DNA of 50,480 nt, taken from contig JAFYLU010000018.1 of NCBI GenBank assembly GCA_017550025.1, positions 1 to 50,480 on the forward strand, read 5' to 3'. Position 1 is the stretch's first letter, and each line of letters begins with the position of its first letter. Positions 25,280-33,499 of the stretch are shown one piece after another. The notes beneath the pieces were generated by a model. It searched no databases. It worked only from the letters and a program-made list of their open reading frames with translations, and was not told the origin of the DNA. A program made the translations under genes and the position numbers. This DNA comes from Bacteroidales bacterium (GTDB lineage: Bacteria > Bacteroidota > Bacteroidia > Bacteroidales > UBA932).

Positions 25280-27298
25280 ATGCATAAACTCCTGAAGTGT
25301 CTTGTGGTGATGTGCCTGATTCTGTCAGCCGGGCTGCAGGAGCTTCATGCACAATATGACAAGGACATGTTCATGATGCGGGGTCGTCATGCCCTCGCAG
25401 AGGGAAAATATGCCCAGGCCATAGAGAACTTCAATGTCCTTTCGCAGCTTGATACGGCTGACTACTGGACATTCTTCTTCCGTGGAATCGCCAAGTACAA
25501 TCTCGGTGACCTTCGCGGAGCAAAACGTGACTTCGACCGATCTGTCGTCCTTAATCCTGTATTTACATCCGGCTATCATTACAGAGGCATCACTGAAAGC
25601 CGTTTCGGCAACTACGAGGAGGCTCTGGACGACCTGCAGCGTGCCATAGATCTCCGTCCCGGATATGTAGGCCTCTATTTCAGCCGTGGAGTCACACACT
25701 TCCTTGCCCAGCAGTTTGACAAGGCCATAAGCGACTTTGACAGATACATCAGAAAGGAACCGAAGGACCCTTCCGCTTACCTGAACAGGGGAGCGAGCTA
25801 CCTCTTCCTCGGAGATACGCTCAAGGCAGTTCACGACTATAACAAGGCGATAAAGCTCGACCGCTTCGATCCGGAAGGATATGTGCGCAGAGGCCGCCTG
25901 TATGCTACGCAGAAGGACTATCCTAATGCCCTGGCTGATATGGACAAGGCCATCGAACTCGATTCGACAAATACATTCGCCTACTTCAACAGGGCCATAA
26001 TGTATTACGAGCAGGAGAAATATCAGGAGGCCATGTCCGATCTCAACAGGGTCCTGGAGGATGAGCCGGGAAATGCCCTTACGCTCTATAACCGTGGACT
26101 CATAAACGCGCAGCTCGGTGCCTATGAAGACGCACTTGATGATATGGACAGGGTCCTGAACATCAATCCGGAAAATGTCCTTGCATATTTCAACCGTGCA
26201 TCCATCTTCATCGAACTCGGCCAGTACGCCAATGCGCTTGAAGACTATGACAGGGCGATAGAGCTCTATCCGGACTTCGCGAAGGCCTATATGAACCGTT
26301 CCTATGTGAAGACCCTCATGGGAAAGAACAAGGAGGCGAAGAAGGATTATGATACGGCCCAGAGGAAGGTAGCCGAGTATAGGGCAAAGAATATTTCCGA
26401 TATGGGGTCGTTTGCCGACACCACAAAGAAATACAGCTCCCTTCTTTCTCTTGATGCGGAGTTCGCGAAGAAGGACTTTGACGATGAGCTGCTTCAGCAC
26501 CGTGACATAGACATCAGATTGAGGCCTCTGTACCGTTTTGTGCTCACCGGAAAGAAGGATAATGTCAGATACGCACTGAACAGGGGATATGAGAACCCTC
26601 TGATAGCCCGTTTCGCGGATGAGCTTCCTGTCGGTGTGGATGTGCTAAATTCGACAGTGGACATCACCCCGGCGGAACTTGCAGCAGTCGAGGCATATGC
26701 ATGGTCTGACGGAGTGTCGGCCGAGAAGCTTTTCCTGCGTGCCCTGTATGACTATGACTCGAAGCTGTACAATTCTTCCCTGAATCTTTATGGAGAGGCA
26801 ATCGCACAGGCGGAGACGGAAGCAGCGGGATTCGATGCCCTTTACACTGCGTTCTATCATATGAACCGCGGAGCCTTGAGGGCGGAGATGATCGAGTTCA
26901 TATCGTCTATCGAGAGCAATGTGCAGGTGCTTTCCATGGATGATACAGGCAACACCAGGGCCCGTGTGAGGGACCAGGTGGTCAGACAATATGATTATAC
27001 AGATGCGATAGAAGACATGAAGAAGGCCGCGGATATAGTGCAGAACCTTCCGTACGCATACTATAACCTGGGAAATCTATACTGTCTGTCTTCGGAGCAT
27101 ATAAATTCGATAGATAACTATACAAAAGCCATAGAACTGTATCCGTATATGGGCGATGCCTATTTCAACAGGGGACTCGTGCTCATTTATCTGAAGGATA
27201 AGGAGAAGGGATGTATCGATCTTTCCCGTGCAGGAGAGCTCGGAATACAGGATGCATATGGCGTAATCAAAAAATTCTGTGAGGAAGAAAATGAATAG
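25280..27298 (+). CDS. Periplasmic tetratricopeptide-repeat protein
   Basis: 672 residues from the ATG at 25280. A signal peptide (KCLVVMCLILSAGLQELHAQ) comes first. It is followed by at least ten consecutive 34-residue TPRs with the usual pattern (for example YFNRAIMYYEQEKYQEAMSD and AYFNRASIFIELGQYANALE), a linker of about 230 residues, and two or three more TPRs at the C-terminus (NLGNLYCLSSEHINSIDNY). It has no enzymatic motif, so it is most likely a scaffold in the periplasm. It heads an operon: its stop overlaps the next gene's ATG. The family is clear, the partner unknown. Confidence 0.9.
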   Translation: MHKLLKCLVVMCLILSAGLQELHAQYDKDMFMMRGRHALAEGKYAQAIENFNVLSQLDTADYWTFFFRGIAKYNLGDLRGAKRDFDRSVVLNPVFTSGYHYRGITESRFGNYEEALDDLQRAIDLRPGYVGLYFSRGVTHFLAQQFDKAISDFDRYIRKEPKDPSAYLNRGASYLFLGDTLKAVHDYNKAIKLDRFDPEGYVRRGRLYATQKDYPNALADMDKAIELDSTNTFAYFNRAIMYYEQEKYQEAMSDLNRVLEDEPGNALTLYNRGLINAQLGAYEDALDDMDRVLNINPENVLAYFNRASIFIELGQYANALEDYDRAIELYPDFAKAYMNRSYVKTLMGKNKEAKKDYDTAQRKVAEYRAKNISDMGSFADTTKKYSSLLSLDAEFAKKDFDDELLQHRDIDIRLRPLYRFVLTGKKDNVRYALNRGYENPLIARFADELPVGVDVLNSTVDITPAELAAVEAYAWSDGVSAEKLFLRALYDYDSKLYNSSLNLYGEAIAQAETEAAGFDALYTAFYHMNRGALRAEMIEFISSIESNVQVLSMDDTGNTRARVRDQVVRQYDYTDAIEDMKKAADIVQNLPYAYYNLGNLYCLSSEHINSIDNYTKAIELYPYMGDAYFNRGLVLIYLKDKEKGCIDLSRAGELGIQDAYGVIKKFCEEENE

Positions 27299-27923
27299 GA
27301 AAGCATTGATCTTTGATATGGGAGGCGTACTTGTCGATCTTGATATAGAGGATTGCAAGAGGGCCTTCAAGGAAGACATGGGATATCATGATATTGACGA
27401 TATCATCGATGCATGTCATCAGAAGGGTATTTACGGAGACCTTGAGGAGGGGACGCTGGAAGCTGACGAGTTCAGAAGGATCGTCCTGTCCGCTTCCCGT
27501 CCGGGTGCGGTTCCGGAAGATGTGGACAAGGCCATGTGGCATATACTCGTGGGTATCGCGCCGTATAAGGCTGATATGCTGAAAAGGCTTGCCGAGTCTT
27601 ATGACCTCTACCTTTTGAGCAACAACAACCCCATCTGCCTTCCATGCTCGGCAAGGATGTTCGAGCAGGCCGGAATTCCGCTGGAAGAGATTTTCATAAA
27701 GTGTTACTTCTCTTTTGAAATGAAGGCACTGAAGCCTTCAGAAGCCTTTTACAAGGCTGTGATAGATGACATCGGCATCCCGGCAGAGGATATGCTTTTC
27801 ATTGATGACTCGATGCGTAATGTGGAGGGATCCGTGAAGGCAGGACTCCCGGCTGTATTTTATGAACCGGGCACCGATCTCGATGCCCTTATGACTGCAG
27901 TGCTGGAGGAACGCGGATGGTAA
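27291..27923 (+). CDS. HAD family hydrolase (YihX-like)
   Basis: 210 residues from the ATG at 27291, which overlaps the TPR stop; a GTG 12 bp earlier is possible. Motif I is FDMGGVLVD (nucleophile Asp9), where the usual second Asp is Gly, a normal feature of the YihX/haloacid-dehalogenase-like subgroup. Motif II is LLSNNNP, the Lys motif is MKALKPSEAFY, and motif IV is FIDDSMRNVEG. YihX acts on alpha-glucose-1-phosphate, but the substrate here is unproven. Its end overlaps the MBL gene start by 7 bp. Confidence 0.87.
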   Translation: MNRKALIFDMGGVLVDLDIEDCKRAFKEDMGYHDIDDIIDACHQKGIYGDLEEGTLEADEFRRIVLSASRPGAVPEDVDKAMWHILVGIAPYKADMLKRLAESYDLYLLSNNNPICLPCSARMFEQAGIPLEEIFIKCYFSFEMKALKPSEAFYKAVIDDIGIPAEDMLFIDDSMRNVEGSVKAGLPAVFYEPGTDLDALMTAVLEERGW

Positions 27924-28711
27924 GATTCATGAGTCTTTCAAGCGGAAGCTGCGGTAACTGCTATTATTTAGGAACTGAAAACGGAGGAATACTGATTGAT
28001 GCGGGAGTGAGCCTGCGCCGCCTGAAGAAGGTGCTGCAGGAATACAATCTCGATTATGATTCTTTCTCGGCTGTGCTTGTCACGCATGACCATCTGGATC
28101 ATATCAGGCATCTGGGCTCCTTCTGTAAGCGCCTGAGCAAGCCGGTATATACCGCCAAGGCGATACATGATGCTCTTGCAAGACATACCTTCACTGCGCC
28201 AACCATAGGTCCGTGCAGGAGGATTCTTGAGGAAGGGGAGTGGAATGATGTCGCCGGCATGAAGGTGAGATATTTCGTTGTGCCTCATGATGCGACGCAG
28301 ACCGTGGGATATGCAATAGATGTGGAAGGACATAAGTTCGTGATAATGACGGATGTAGGACGTATGACCGATGAGGCTGTGGAGTTTGCCCGTCAGGCTG
28401 ATACAGTCGTGGTGGAGTCCAACTATGACATGGATATGCTGATGGGAGGTCCGTATACATATGAACTGAAGATGCGTATCGTGCAGGGCTGCGGACATCT
28501 GAGCAACGATGAATGTGCGAGTGCTGTAAGGCGCTTCTGGCATGAAGGCCTGCGCAACATATTCCTCTGCCATTTGAGCGAGAACAACAACACTCATGAC
28601 CTCGCTTATAAATGTACGGAGGCTGCGCTGCGTCAGATCGGGGTTCCGAAAGGCGAGGTAGCGCTGCGATGCCTGCCAAGGCAGTATCCTTCCCAGATGT
28701 TTACACTTTAA
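27917..28711 (+). CDS. MBL-fold metallo-hydrolase, WalJ/YycJ type
   Basis: 264 residues. The N-terminus MSLSSGSCGNCYYLG is the WalJ/YycJ family opening. The metal site is THDHLDH, with further ligands in VVPHDATQ, IMTDVGRMT and CHLSENNN. Family members are DNA-processing or exonuclease-like MBL proteins. It ends the operon with the TPR protein and HAD phosphatase; the three have no obvious shared pathway. The GH3 gene begins 55 bp later and may be read through. Confidence 0.87.
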   Translation: MVRFMSLSSGSCGNCYYLGTENGGILIDAGVSLRRLKKVLQEYNLDYDSFSAVLVTHDHLDHIRHLGSFCKRLSKPVYTAKAIHDALARHTFTAPTIGPCRRILEEGEWNDVAGMKVRYFVVPHDATQTVGYAIDVEGHKFVIMTDVGRMTDEAVEFARQADTVVVESNYDMDMLMGGPYTYELKMRIVQGCGHLSNDECASAVRRFWHEGLRNIFLCHLSENNNTHDLAYKCTEAALRQIGVPKGEVALRCLPRQYPSQMFTL

Positions 28712-28766
28712 GGATAACACATAAGAGCTGCTGAAATAAAGTAAACTAACTGATAACCGATAAATT

Positions 28767-31085
28767 ATGAAGCTGAACAGAATTTTTGCGTTTGTTGCAG
28801 CTACAGCTGCACTCGCATCTTGCAACACCTCTGTGAAGGTTGCTCCTGCCATCCCGCATGACAAGGAAATCGAAGCAAAGGTGGAAAAGATTCTCAAGGA
28901 CATGACTCTTGAGGAAAAGGTTGGACAGATGACCCAGCTCGCGACTACTGTCGTTGCCAAAGGACTGGACATCACTCCGCTCGGAGATTCTCTCATCAGG
29001 ACCTATAAGATAGGCTCGGTGCTGAATACACCGGGAGATGTGGCCCAGTCACCTGAAGGATACGACAGGTATATAAAGGAGCTCAACCGTATCTCGATGG
29101 AAGAGATGGGAATACCATGCCTTTATGGCCTTGACCATATCCATGGAACTTCATATGTTCTTGGTGGCGTTCTCTTCCCGCAGGAGGTCAACATCGCTGC
29201 TTCGTTCAACCGTCAGCATGCCTATAATATGGGTAAGGTTACAGCTTATGAGAGCCGTGCAGCAAATGTTCCTTGGACATTCTCTCCTACAGTGGACCTC
29301 GGACGCAATCCGGCATGGCCACGTATGTGGGAAAGTTTCGGTGAGGATACATATCTCAACTCGCAGATGGCTGTCGCTGAAGTACGAGGCATGCAGGGTG
29401 ATGATCCTAACCATGTCGGCCCTTACGGCATTGCAGCCTGCATGAAGCATTTCATGGGTTATGGTGTGCCTGTGACAGGACAGGACCGTACGCCTGCGTC
29501 TATTGCTGCATCAGAGCTCCGCGAGAAGCATTTCGAGCCTTTCAAGGAGGCTTTGCGTGCAGGTGCGTTGAGCATAATGGTCAATTCTGCAAGTAACAAC
29601 GGAATGCCTTTCCATTGCAATACGGAGCTTCTTACCAAATGGGTGAAGGAAGATCTGAACTGGGACGGAATGATCGTCACAGACTGGGCTGACATCAATA
29701 ACCTTTATGTCCGCGAACGCGTTGCATCTTCAAAGAAGGAGGCTGTCAAGCTTGCGATCAATGCAGGTATCGATATGGCGATGGTTCCTTATGAGTGCCA
29801 GTTCGCCATCGACCTCAAGGAACTTGTTGAGGAAGGTGAGGTTCCGATTGCACGTATTGACGATGCAGTACGCAGGGTTCTTCGTCTGAAGTTCCGTCTC
29901 GGTCTCTTTGACCAGCCTGACACTGTTCTTGAGGATTATCCTGATTTCGGAAGCAAGGCTCATGAGAAGCTTGCATACGAGGCAGCTCTCGAGTCGGAGG
30001 TGTTGCTTAAGAACAACGGAATTCTCCCTCTCAGAAAGGATCTCCGTATCCTCGTGACAGGTCCTAACGCTAATTCTATGAGAACTCTCAACGGCGGATG
30101 GTCATATACATGGCAGGGTCACGGAGCGTCGATTCCGGAATTTACCGACAGGTACAATACAATTTACGAGGCACTCGCGCAGAAATTCGAGAATGTCACT
30201 TATGTGCCGGGAGTGGAATATGACCTTGCGTCGCCTAACTGGAAGTTCGACGAGGCTGTAAGCGTGAAAGAGGCTGTGGCTGCCGCACGCAAGTCAGATG
30301 TCATCGTGGCTTGTATCGGTGAGAACTCATATTGCGAGACTCCAGGAAATGACGTGGATATGAATCTTTCTGCAAACCAGAAGGAACTGGTGAAGGCTCT
30401 CGCGGCTACCGGACGTCCGGTGATCCTCATCCTCAATGAGGGCCGTCCGAGGATAATCCGTGATATAGAGCCTCTCGCTACGGCAATCGTTGATATCCTC
30501 CTTCCTGGTAATCATGGTGCGGATGCGCTCGCATCACTTCTCGCAGGTGAGGAGAACTTCAGCGCCAAGCTGCCTTTCACCTATCCGAAGTATGTGAACA
30601 AGTTTGCTGTATATGACTATAAACCGTCTGAAAATCAGGCTACTATGGCAGGAGCATATAATTACAATGCAGTCATGGATGTTCAGTGGCCGTTCGGATT
30701 CGGATTGAGCTATACATCTTTCCAGTACTCGAACATGACGGTGTCGCAGTCTGAATTCACTTCTTCTGATGTGCTCAAGGTGACAGTGGATGTGACCAAT
30801 GCAGGTGACAGGCCAGGCAAGGAAAGCGTGCTGCTCTTCTCAAGCGACATCTATGCAAGCTCTACTCCGGATGTACGTCGTCTGCGTGCCTTCGACAAGG
30901 TGGAACTTGCTCCGGGTGAGACAAAGACTGTCGAGCTTGAGGTTACTGCAAAGGATCTTGCATTTGTCAACTATTATGGAAAATGGACTCTTGAAGCAGG
31001 CGAGTTCGCACTCTCTGTGGGAGACCAGAATCTGGTGGTAAGATGTACCGAGACCGTAGTATGGGATGAGCCGAACATAGACTGA
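28767..31085 (+). CDS. Glycoside hydrolase family 3 beta-glucosidase-like lipoprotein
   Basis: 772 residues. A lipoprotein signal ends at LASC (Cys19), so the enzyme is membrane-anchored on the periplasmic side or surface. The GH3 N-domain contains EKVGQMTQ, YGLDHIHGT, WESFGEDTYL and the nucleophile Asp in MIVTDWADINNLY. The (alpha/beta)6 C-domain has ILVTGPNA and IACIGENSYCETPG. The fibronectin-like third domain has FGFGLSYTSFQYSN. Length and order fit BglX-type exo-beta-glucosidases. It is not next to susC/susD genes, so it is not in a typical polysaccharide utilisation locus. A terminator follows the stop. Confidence 0.93.
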   Translation: MKLNRIFAFVAATAALASCNTSVKVAPAIPHDKEIEAKVEKILKDMTLEEKVGQMTQLATTVVAKGLDITPLGDSLIRTYKIGSVLNTPGDVAQSPEGYDRYIKELNRISMEEMGIPCLYGLDHIHGTSYVLGGVLFPQEVNIAASFNRQHAYNMGKVTAYESRAANVPWTFSPTVDLGRNPAWPRMWESFGEDTYLNSQMAVAEVRGMQGDDPNHVGPYGIAACMKHFMGYGVPVTGQDRTPASIAASELREKHFEPFKEALRAGALSIMVNSASNNGMPFHCNTELLTKWVKEDLNWDGMIVTDWADINNLYVRERVASSKKEAVKLAINAGIDMAMVPYECQFAIDLKELVEEGEVPIARIDDAVRRVLRLKFRLGLFDQPDTVLEDYPDFGSKAHEKLAYEAALESEVLLKNNGILPLRKDLRILVTGPNANSMRTLNGGWSYTWQGHGASIPEFTDRYNTIYEALAQKFENVTYVPGVEYDLASPNWKFDEAVSVKEAVAAARKSDVIVACIGENSYCETPGNDVDMNLSANQKELVKALAATGRPVILILNEGRPRIIRDIEPLATAIVDILLPGNHGADALASLLAGEENFSAKLPFTYPKYVNKFAVYDYKPSENQATMAGAYNYNAVMDVQWPFGFGLSYTSFQYSNMTVSQSEFTSSDVLKVTVDVTNAGDRPGKESVLLFSSDIYASSTPDVRRLRAFDKVELAPGETKTVELEVTAKDLAFVNYYGKWTLEAGEFALSVGDQNLVVRCTETVVWDEPNID

Positions 31086-31105
31086 TCCTGTCTTTAATAT
31101 ATATG

Positions 31106-31141
31106 GCCTGCCGTTGGGGATCCCTTGCCGGCAGGCTTTTT
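31106..31141. terminator. Terminator between convergent GH3 and HTH-regulator genes
   Basis: A perfect 8-bp stem GCCTGCCG / CGGCAGGC (31106-31113 / 31129-31136) is followed by T5 on the plus strand. On the minus strand there is no comparable T-run, so it mainly serves the GH3 gene. Confidence 0.8.
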
Positions 31142-31144
31142 CAT

Positions 31145-32752
31145 TTATTGCTCATCCTTCTGAAGCAGTCTCCTGATGTAGATGGAGAGGTTTGTGTCGT
31201 GTTCGGTGAGACCGAGCTTGCGTCTTATGTCGCTGCCGATGTGATAATGCCGCTTCAGATTTGTGAATGACATGACCATCTTCCCATTCATGCCTATGGC
31301 ATAGAGGCAGCAGTGCTCGATCTCTCTTTCTGTAAGCCCCGCACTCTCCAGGCGGCTGATGAATTCAGGATGAGACTGGCTGAATATCAGTCTTGTCTGA
31401 CTGATGAACTTCTCCCTGTCTGCTATTATCCTTTTCAATGCACCTGTTGCCCGTTTCTCGAATATATTGTCCTGCAGTGCCTCGCTCATTACAAATCCGT
31501 CGATTATCGCAAGGCGTTCTGCAATTATCTGTCTGACCTCCTCGTCAGCCATATGGAGCCTGCTCAATTCTTCACGTTCCGTGATCAGTCCGTCAAGCTG
31601 TATCTTCAGGATCTCCTTTTCCTGCTCGCGAAATTCGAGCTGTCTCCTGATGGCCAGTATGATGAATACGGCAAGAGCCAGCGTTATTGCCGCAGCAGCT
31701 ATGCTCAACCAAAGTATGATGTTTCTCATCCTTACCTTTTCATAGATGTCAGTGTGACGGACTCTTTCTTCTACAAATCTTGTGTCCTGATCTATTATGC
31801 CGTCTCCAATCAGTCCGCTTTGGCCAATATATATTTTATATGATTCCACTGCTTCCTTGTACTTCCCGGACATTTCATTGGCCTGTGCGAGACGGTAATG
31901 GTAGGCCGCGCCTGTGTCTGTGCATCTCTGCAGTGCCTGCATGGCCTTTTCAGGCATTCTGTTACTCAAATATATCCGGGAGACTGTCAGCCAGTCCACT
32001 TTATCGGGCGACTCCGCTTCCTCCATATATCTTTCCAGCAGGACCAATGTGCATTCCGGCCTTGTGATATCATATATGTTCAGCAACGCAGGATAATTGA
32101 GTTGCTTTGATTTCATCTGCAGAACCATCATGCCGTCTGCTATTCTTTCGGCGTCCTCTGATTTCCCTGCCATCAGCAGGCAGGTGGCTTCCCGCAGCTT
32201 GTTGGAGACATATTTGTCATCATGACCGGTCTCTCTGAATATTTCTGCCGCCATGCGGAAGTTCTCTGCGGCAGCCATATGGTAGCATGATGAATGATAA
32301 AGCCTTCCCTTGCATGAGATAATGAGTGCATGGAGATAAGTCCTCCTTTCAACTGACTTTTCTGCCATCGTCATCCAGTGCATGGCCTTTTCTGAATCAT
32401 GTGCGTTTTCGCAGATTCTTCCGGTGTAGTAATATGTCATGCTTCTCTCCCGGTCAGAACCTTTCCTTATATAATATGCGATGGCGGGGTGTATGATGCT
32501 GTCGCTGCAGATGTCTATGCGGTTCTTGTCGAGTGCGGCTGAATAAAGCAATGCGTATCTTGCTCTCTCCCTTCTGGTGGCAAGTTCTTCTGTCCTTATC
32601 TGATCCGCTGCCTCCAGGGCATGTGATGGGTCGGTTTCTAAAAGGGTGTCAATCTCGTCAAGTGCAGCTTCGGTCTTCTGGCGCTCCATCGTGCAGGATG
32701 AGCAGGACAGCACGATGAAGATGACTGAAGCCAATCTGTGAATCAGCCTCAT
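31145..32752 (-). CDS. Lipoprotein-anchored TPR sensor with TM helix and C-terminal LuxR-like HTH
   Basis: 535 residues from the ATG at 32752; the longer frame to 32866 would read through a hairpin element and is rejected. The signal ends at SCSSC. About 330 residues of helical TPR-like repeats follow (LYSAALDKNRI, YYTGRICENAHDSEKAMHWM, YHYRLAQANEMSGKYKEAVE). A membrane helix (LWLSIAAAAITLALAVFIIL) and a coiled-coil segment lead to the HTH-like end (LTEREIEHCCLYAIGMNGK, IRRKLGLTEHDTNLSIYIRR). This suggests direct signalling from periplasm to DNA. It is downstream of the DUF3244 gene on the same strand, a pairing I recall from Bacteroidales. It is the full-length paralogue of the protein at 7003-7944. 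Confidence 0.82.
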   Translation of the reverse strand: MRLIHRLASVIFIVLSCSSCTMERQKTEAALDEIDTLLETDPSHALEAADQIRTEELATRRERARYALLYSAALDKNRIDICSDSIIHPAIAYYIRKGSDRERSMTYYYTGRICENAHDSEKAMHWMTMAEKSVERRTYLHALIISCKGRLYHSSCYHMAAAENFRMAAEIFRETGHDDKYVSNKLREATCLLMAGKSEDAERIADGMMVLQMKSKQLNYPALLNIYDITRPECTLVLLERYMEEAESPDKVDWLTVSRIYLSNRMPEKAMQALQRCTDTGAAYHYRLAQANEMSGKYKEAVESYKIYIGQSGLIGDGIIDQDTRFVEERVRHTDIYEKVRMRNIILWLSIAAAAITLALAVFIILAIRRQLEFREQEKEILKIQLDGLITEREELSRLHMADEEVRQIIAERLAIIDGFVMSEALQDNIFEKRATGALKRIIADREKFISQTRLIFSQSHPEFISRLESAGLTEREIEHCCLYAIGMNGKMVMSFTNLKRHYHIGSDIRRKLGLTEHDTNLSIYIRRLLQKDEQ

Positions 32753-32779
32753 TGGGATTACTTTTTGTAATACAGTTTC

Positions 32780-32857
32780 AAAAACATGGCGCAAGGTGTT
32801 CCCGGTCTGCTCATCAGGTGGTCGAATACTTAAGTGGTACCGGGAATCACCTGCGCC
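32780..32857 (-). repeat. Hairpin element with conserved loop, copy 1
   Basis: The arms GGCGCAAGGTGTTCCCGGT (32788-32806) and ACCGGGAATCACCTGCGCC (32839-32857) are almost fully complementary. The 32-base loop (32807-32838) carries TGCTCAT, GTGGTCGAATACTT and GTGGT. Read on the minus strand, the stem is followed by ATG and T5 (32784-32780), so it could act as a terminator or attenuator between the DUF3244 and HTH-regulator genes. The loop recurs at 33446-33475 with different arms. Confidence 0.75.
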
Positions 32858-32868
32858 TTTCGGCATGT

Positions 32869-33261
32869 TTACTCAATGGTAAAGCTGCCTTCTCCATAAT
32901 ATTTTTCCGAATCTAATATCAATGTGTACGATCCGGGCTGCTGCGGGAGATCCAATGTCACATTTTCTGTCAGATCGGAATCCAGCTCTGCATAATCCAC
33001 AATCCTTCCCCATGCATCAACAAGGAACAATTCTGTGGCCTTTCCAGTGCCGCAGCAGAATACTTCTATGATGCCGGTTTCTGGGCAGCACAGGAATTCG
33101 CATATGGCCATCGACCTGTCCTTGTCGAAAAGGTCGTCCGGCTGAAGGACAATCCTTTCGGGACTTGGGGTCACTGGAGGGGGAATGTCGATACTTCCTT
33201 TAGCTGTCATTGAAATGCCGAGCAGCATGGTTGCAAAGATAAATAAACGTTTCATAAACAT
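32869..33261 (-). CDS. DUF3244 domain-containing secreted protein
   Basis: 130 residues. An N-terminal signal peptide (RLFIFATMLLGISMTAKG) is followed by a small beta-sandwich-like domain with FLVDAWGRIVDYAELDSDL and LPQQPGSYTLILDSEKYYGE, as in DUF3244 proteins. A Cys-rich stretch (CEFLCCPETGIIEVFCCG) is unusual in a small exported domain. An ATG 6 bp later is an alternative start. The TPR/HTH membrane regulator lies downstream on the same strand, separated by hairpin copy 1; the recurring association suggests this protein may signal to or be controlled by that regulator. Its biochemical function is unknown. Confidence 0.8.
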   Translation of the reverse strand: MFMKRLFIFATMLLGISMTAKGSIDIPPPVTPSPERIVLQPDDLFDKDRSMAICEFLCCPETGIIEVFCCGTGKATELFLVDAWGRIVDYAELDSDLTENVTLDLPQQPGSYTLILDSEKYYGEGSFTIE

Positions 33262-33312
33262 GTTGTTTTAAGTTACTGAATATGTTTATAATGTCTTTTA
33301 AGAATAAATGCC

Positions 33313-33320
33313 TATATTTG
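33313..33320 (+). promoter_or_regulatory. Plus-strand -7 promoter box facing the hairpin element
   Basis: TATATTTGC is an exact TAnnTTTG match followed by C, with no plus-strand protein gene downstream. It predicts a transcript starting near 33327 that would end at the T-run after 33493. The -33 region has no clear TTTG. Confidence 0.4.
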
Positions 33321-33326
33321 CATCTG

Positions 33327-33499
33327 CAAGATTTGAAAAGAATCCAACAAAATACAGTTCCTGTCCTCACCACCAGAAATTCGACACTTACATGATGAGC
33401 AGGAAGGTCGGGAAAGCGCGTGCCAGGCACGGGCTTGTTTCCGGTTGCTCATAAGTGGTCGAATACTTTGGTGGTACGGAGCTTGTCCGTGCCTTTTTT
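33327..33499 (+). ncRNA. Candidate structured small RNA
   Basis: An exact -7 box at 33313, dense self-complementary sequence from 33369 to 33493 and TTTTTT at 33494-33499 outline a possible RNA of about 170 nt. Two mutually exclusive folds are visible: a long hairpin (33369-33424 with 33426-33475) or a 3' terminator hairpin (33426-33445 with 33476-33493). It matches no RNA family I recognise. It could instead be a transposed palindromic repeat without its own transcript. Its end overlaps the esterase stop codon on the other strand. Confidence 0.35.
33369..33493. repeat. Hairpin element with conserved loop, copy 2 plus an inverted partial copy
   Basis: The loop TGCTCATAAGTGG...TTTGGTGGT (33446-33475) matches copy 1. 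Its arms, GGCACGGGCTTGTTTCCGGT (33426-33445) and ACGGAGCTTGTCCGTGCC (33476-33493), differ in sequence from copy 1 yet still pair. An inverted loop copy lies at 33369-33401 (it begins ACCACCAGAAATTCGAC), so 33369-33475 is also one long imperfect palindrome centred near 33425. Confidence 0.75.

Noticed and set aside
25325-26500. 391-codon open frame opposite the TPR gene
   Set aside because: It arises from the repeated TPR codons read backwards; no start signal or domain.
27968-28996. 342-codon open frame opposite the MBL gene
   Set aside because: The plus-strand MBL hydrolase is unambiguous and the opposite frame crosses into the GH3 signal region without any motif.
32807-32838. CTGATGAG on the minus strand of the hairpin loop, resembling the hammerhead ribozyme core
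   Set aside because: The required second helix and the following GAAA in the right place are absent, so the match is limited to eight bases.
33395-33425. GGAAGG-containing stretch reminiscent of the SRP RNA apical region
   Set aside because: The order of elements is wrong for helix 8 and the rest of the element does not fold as SRP RNA.
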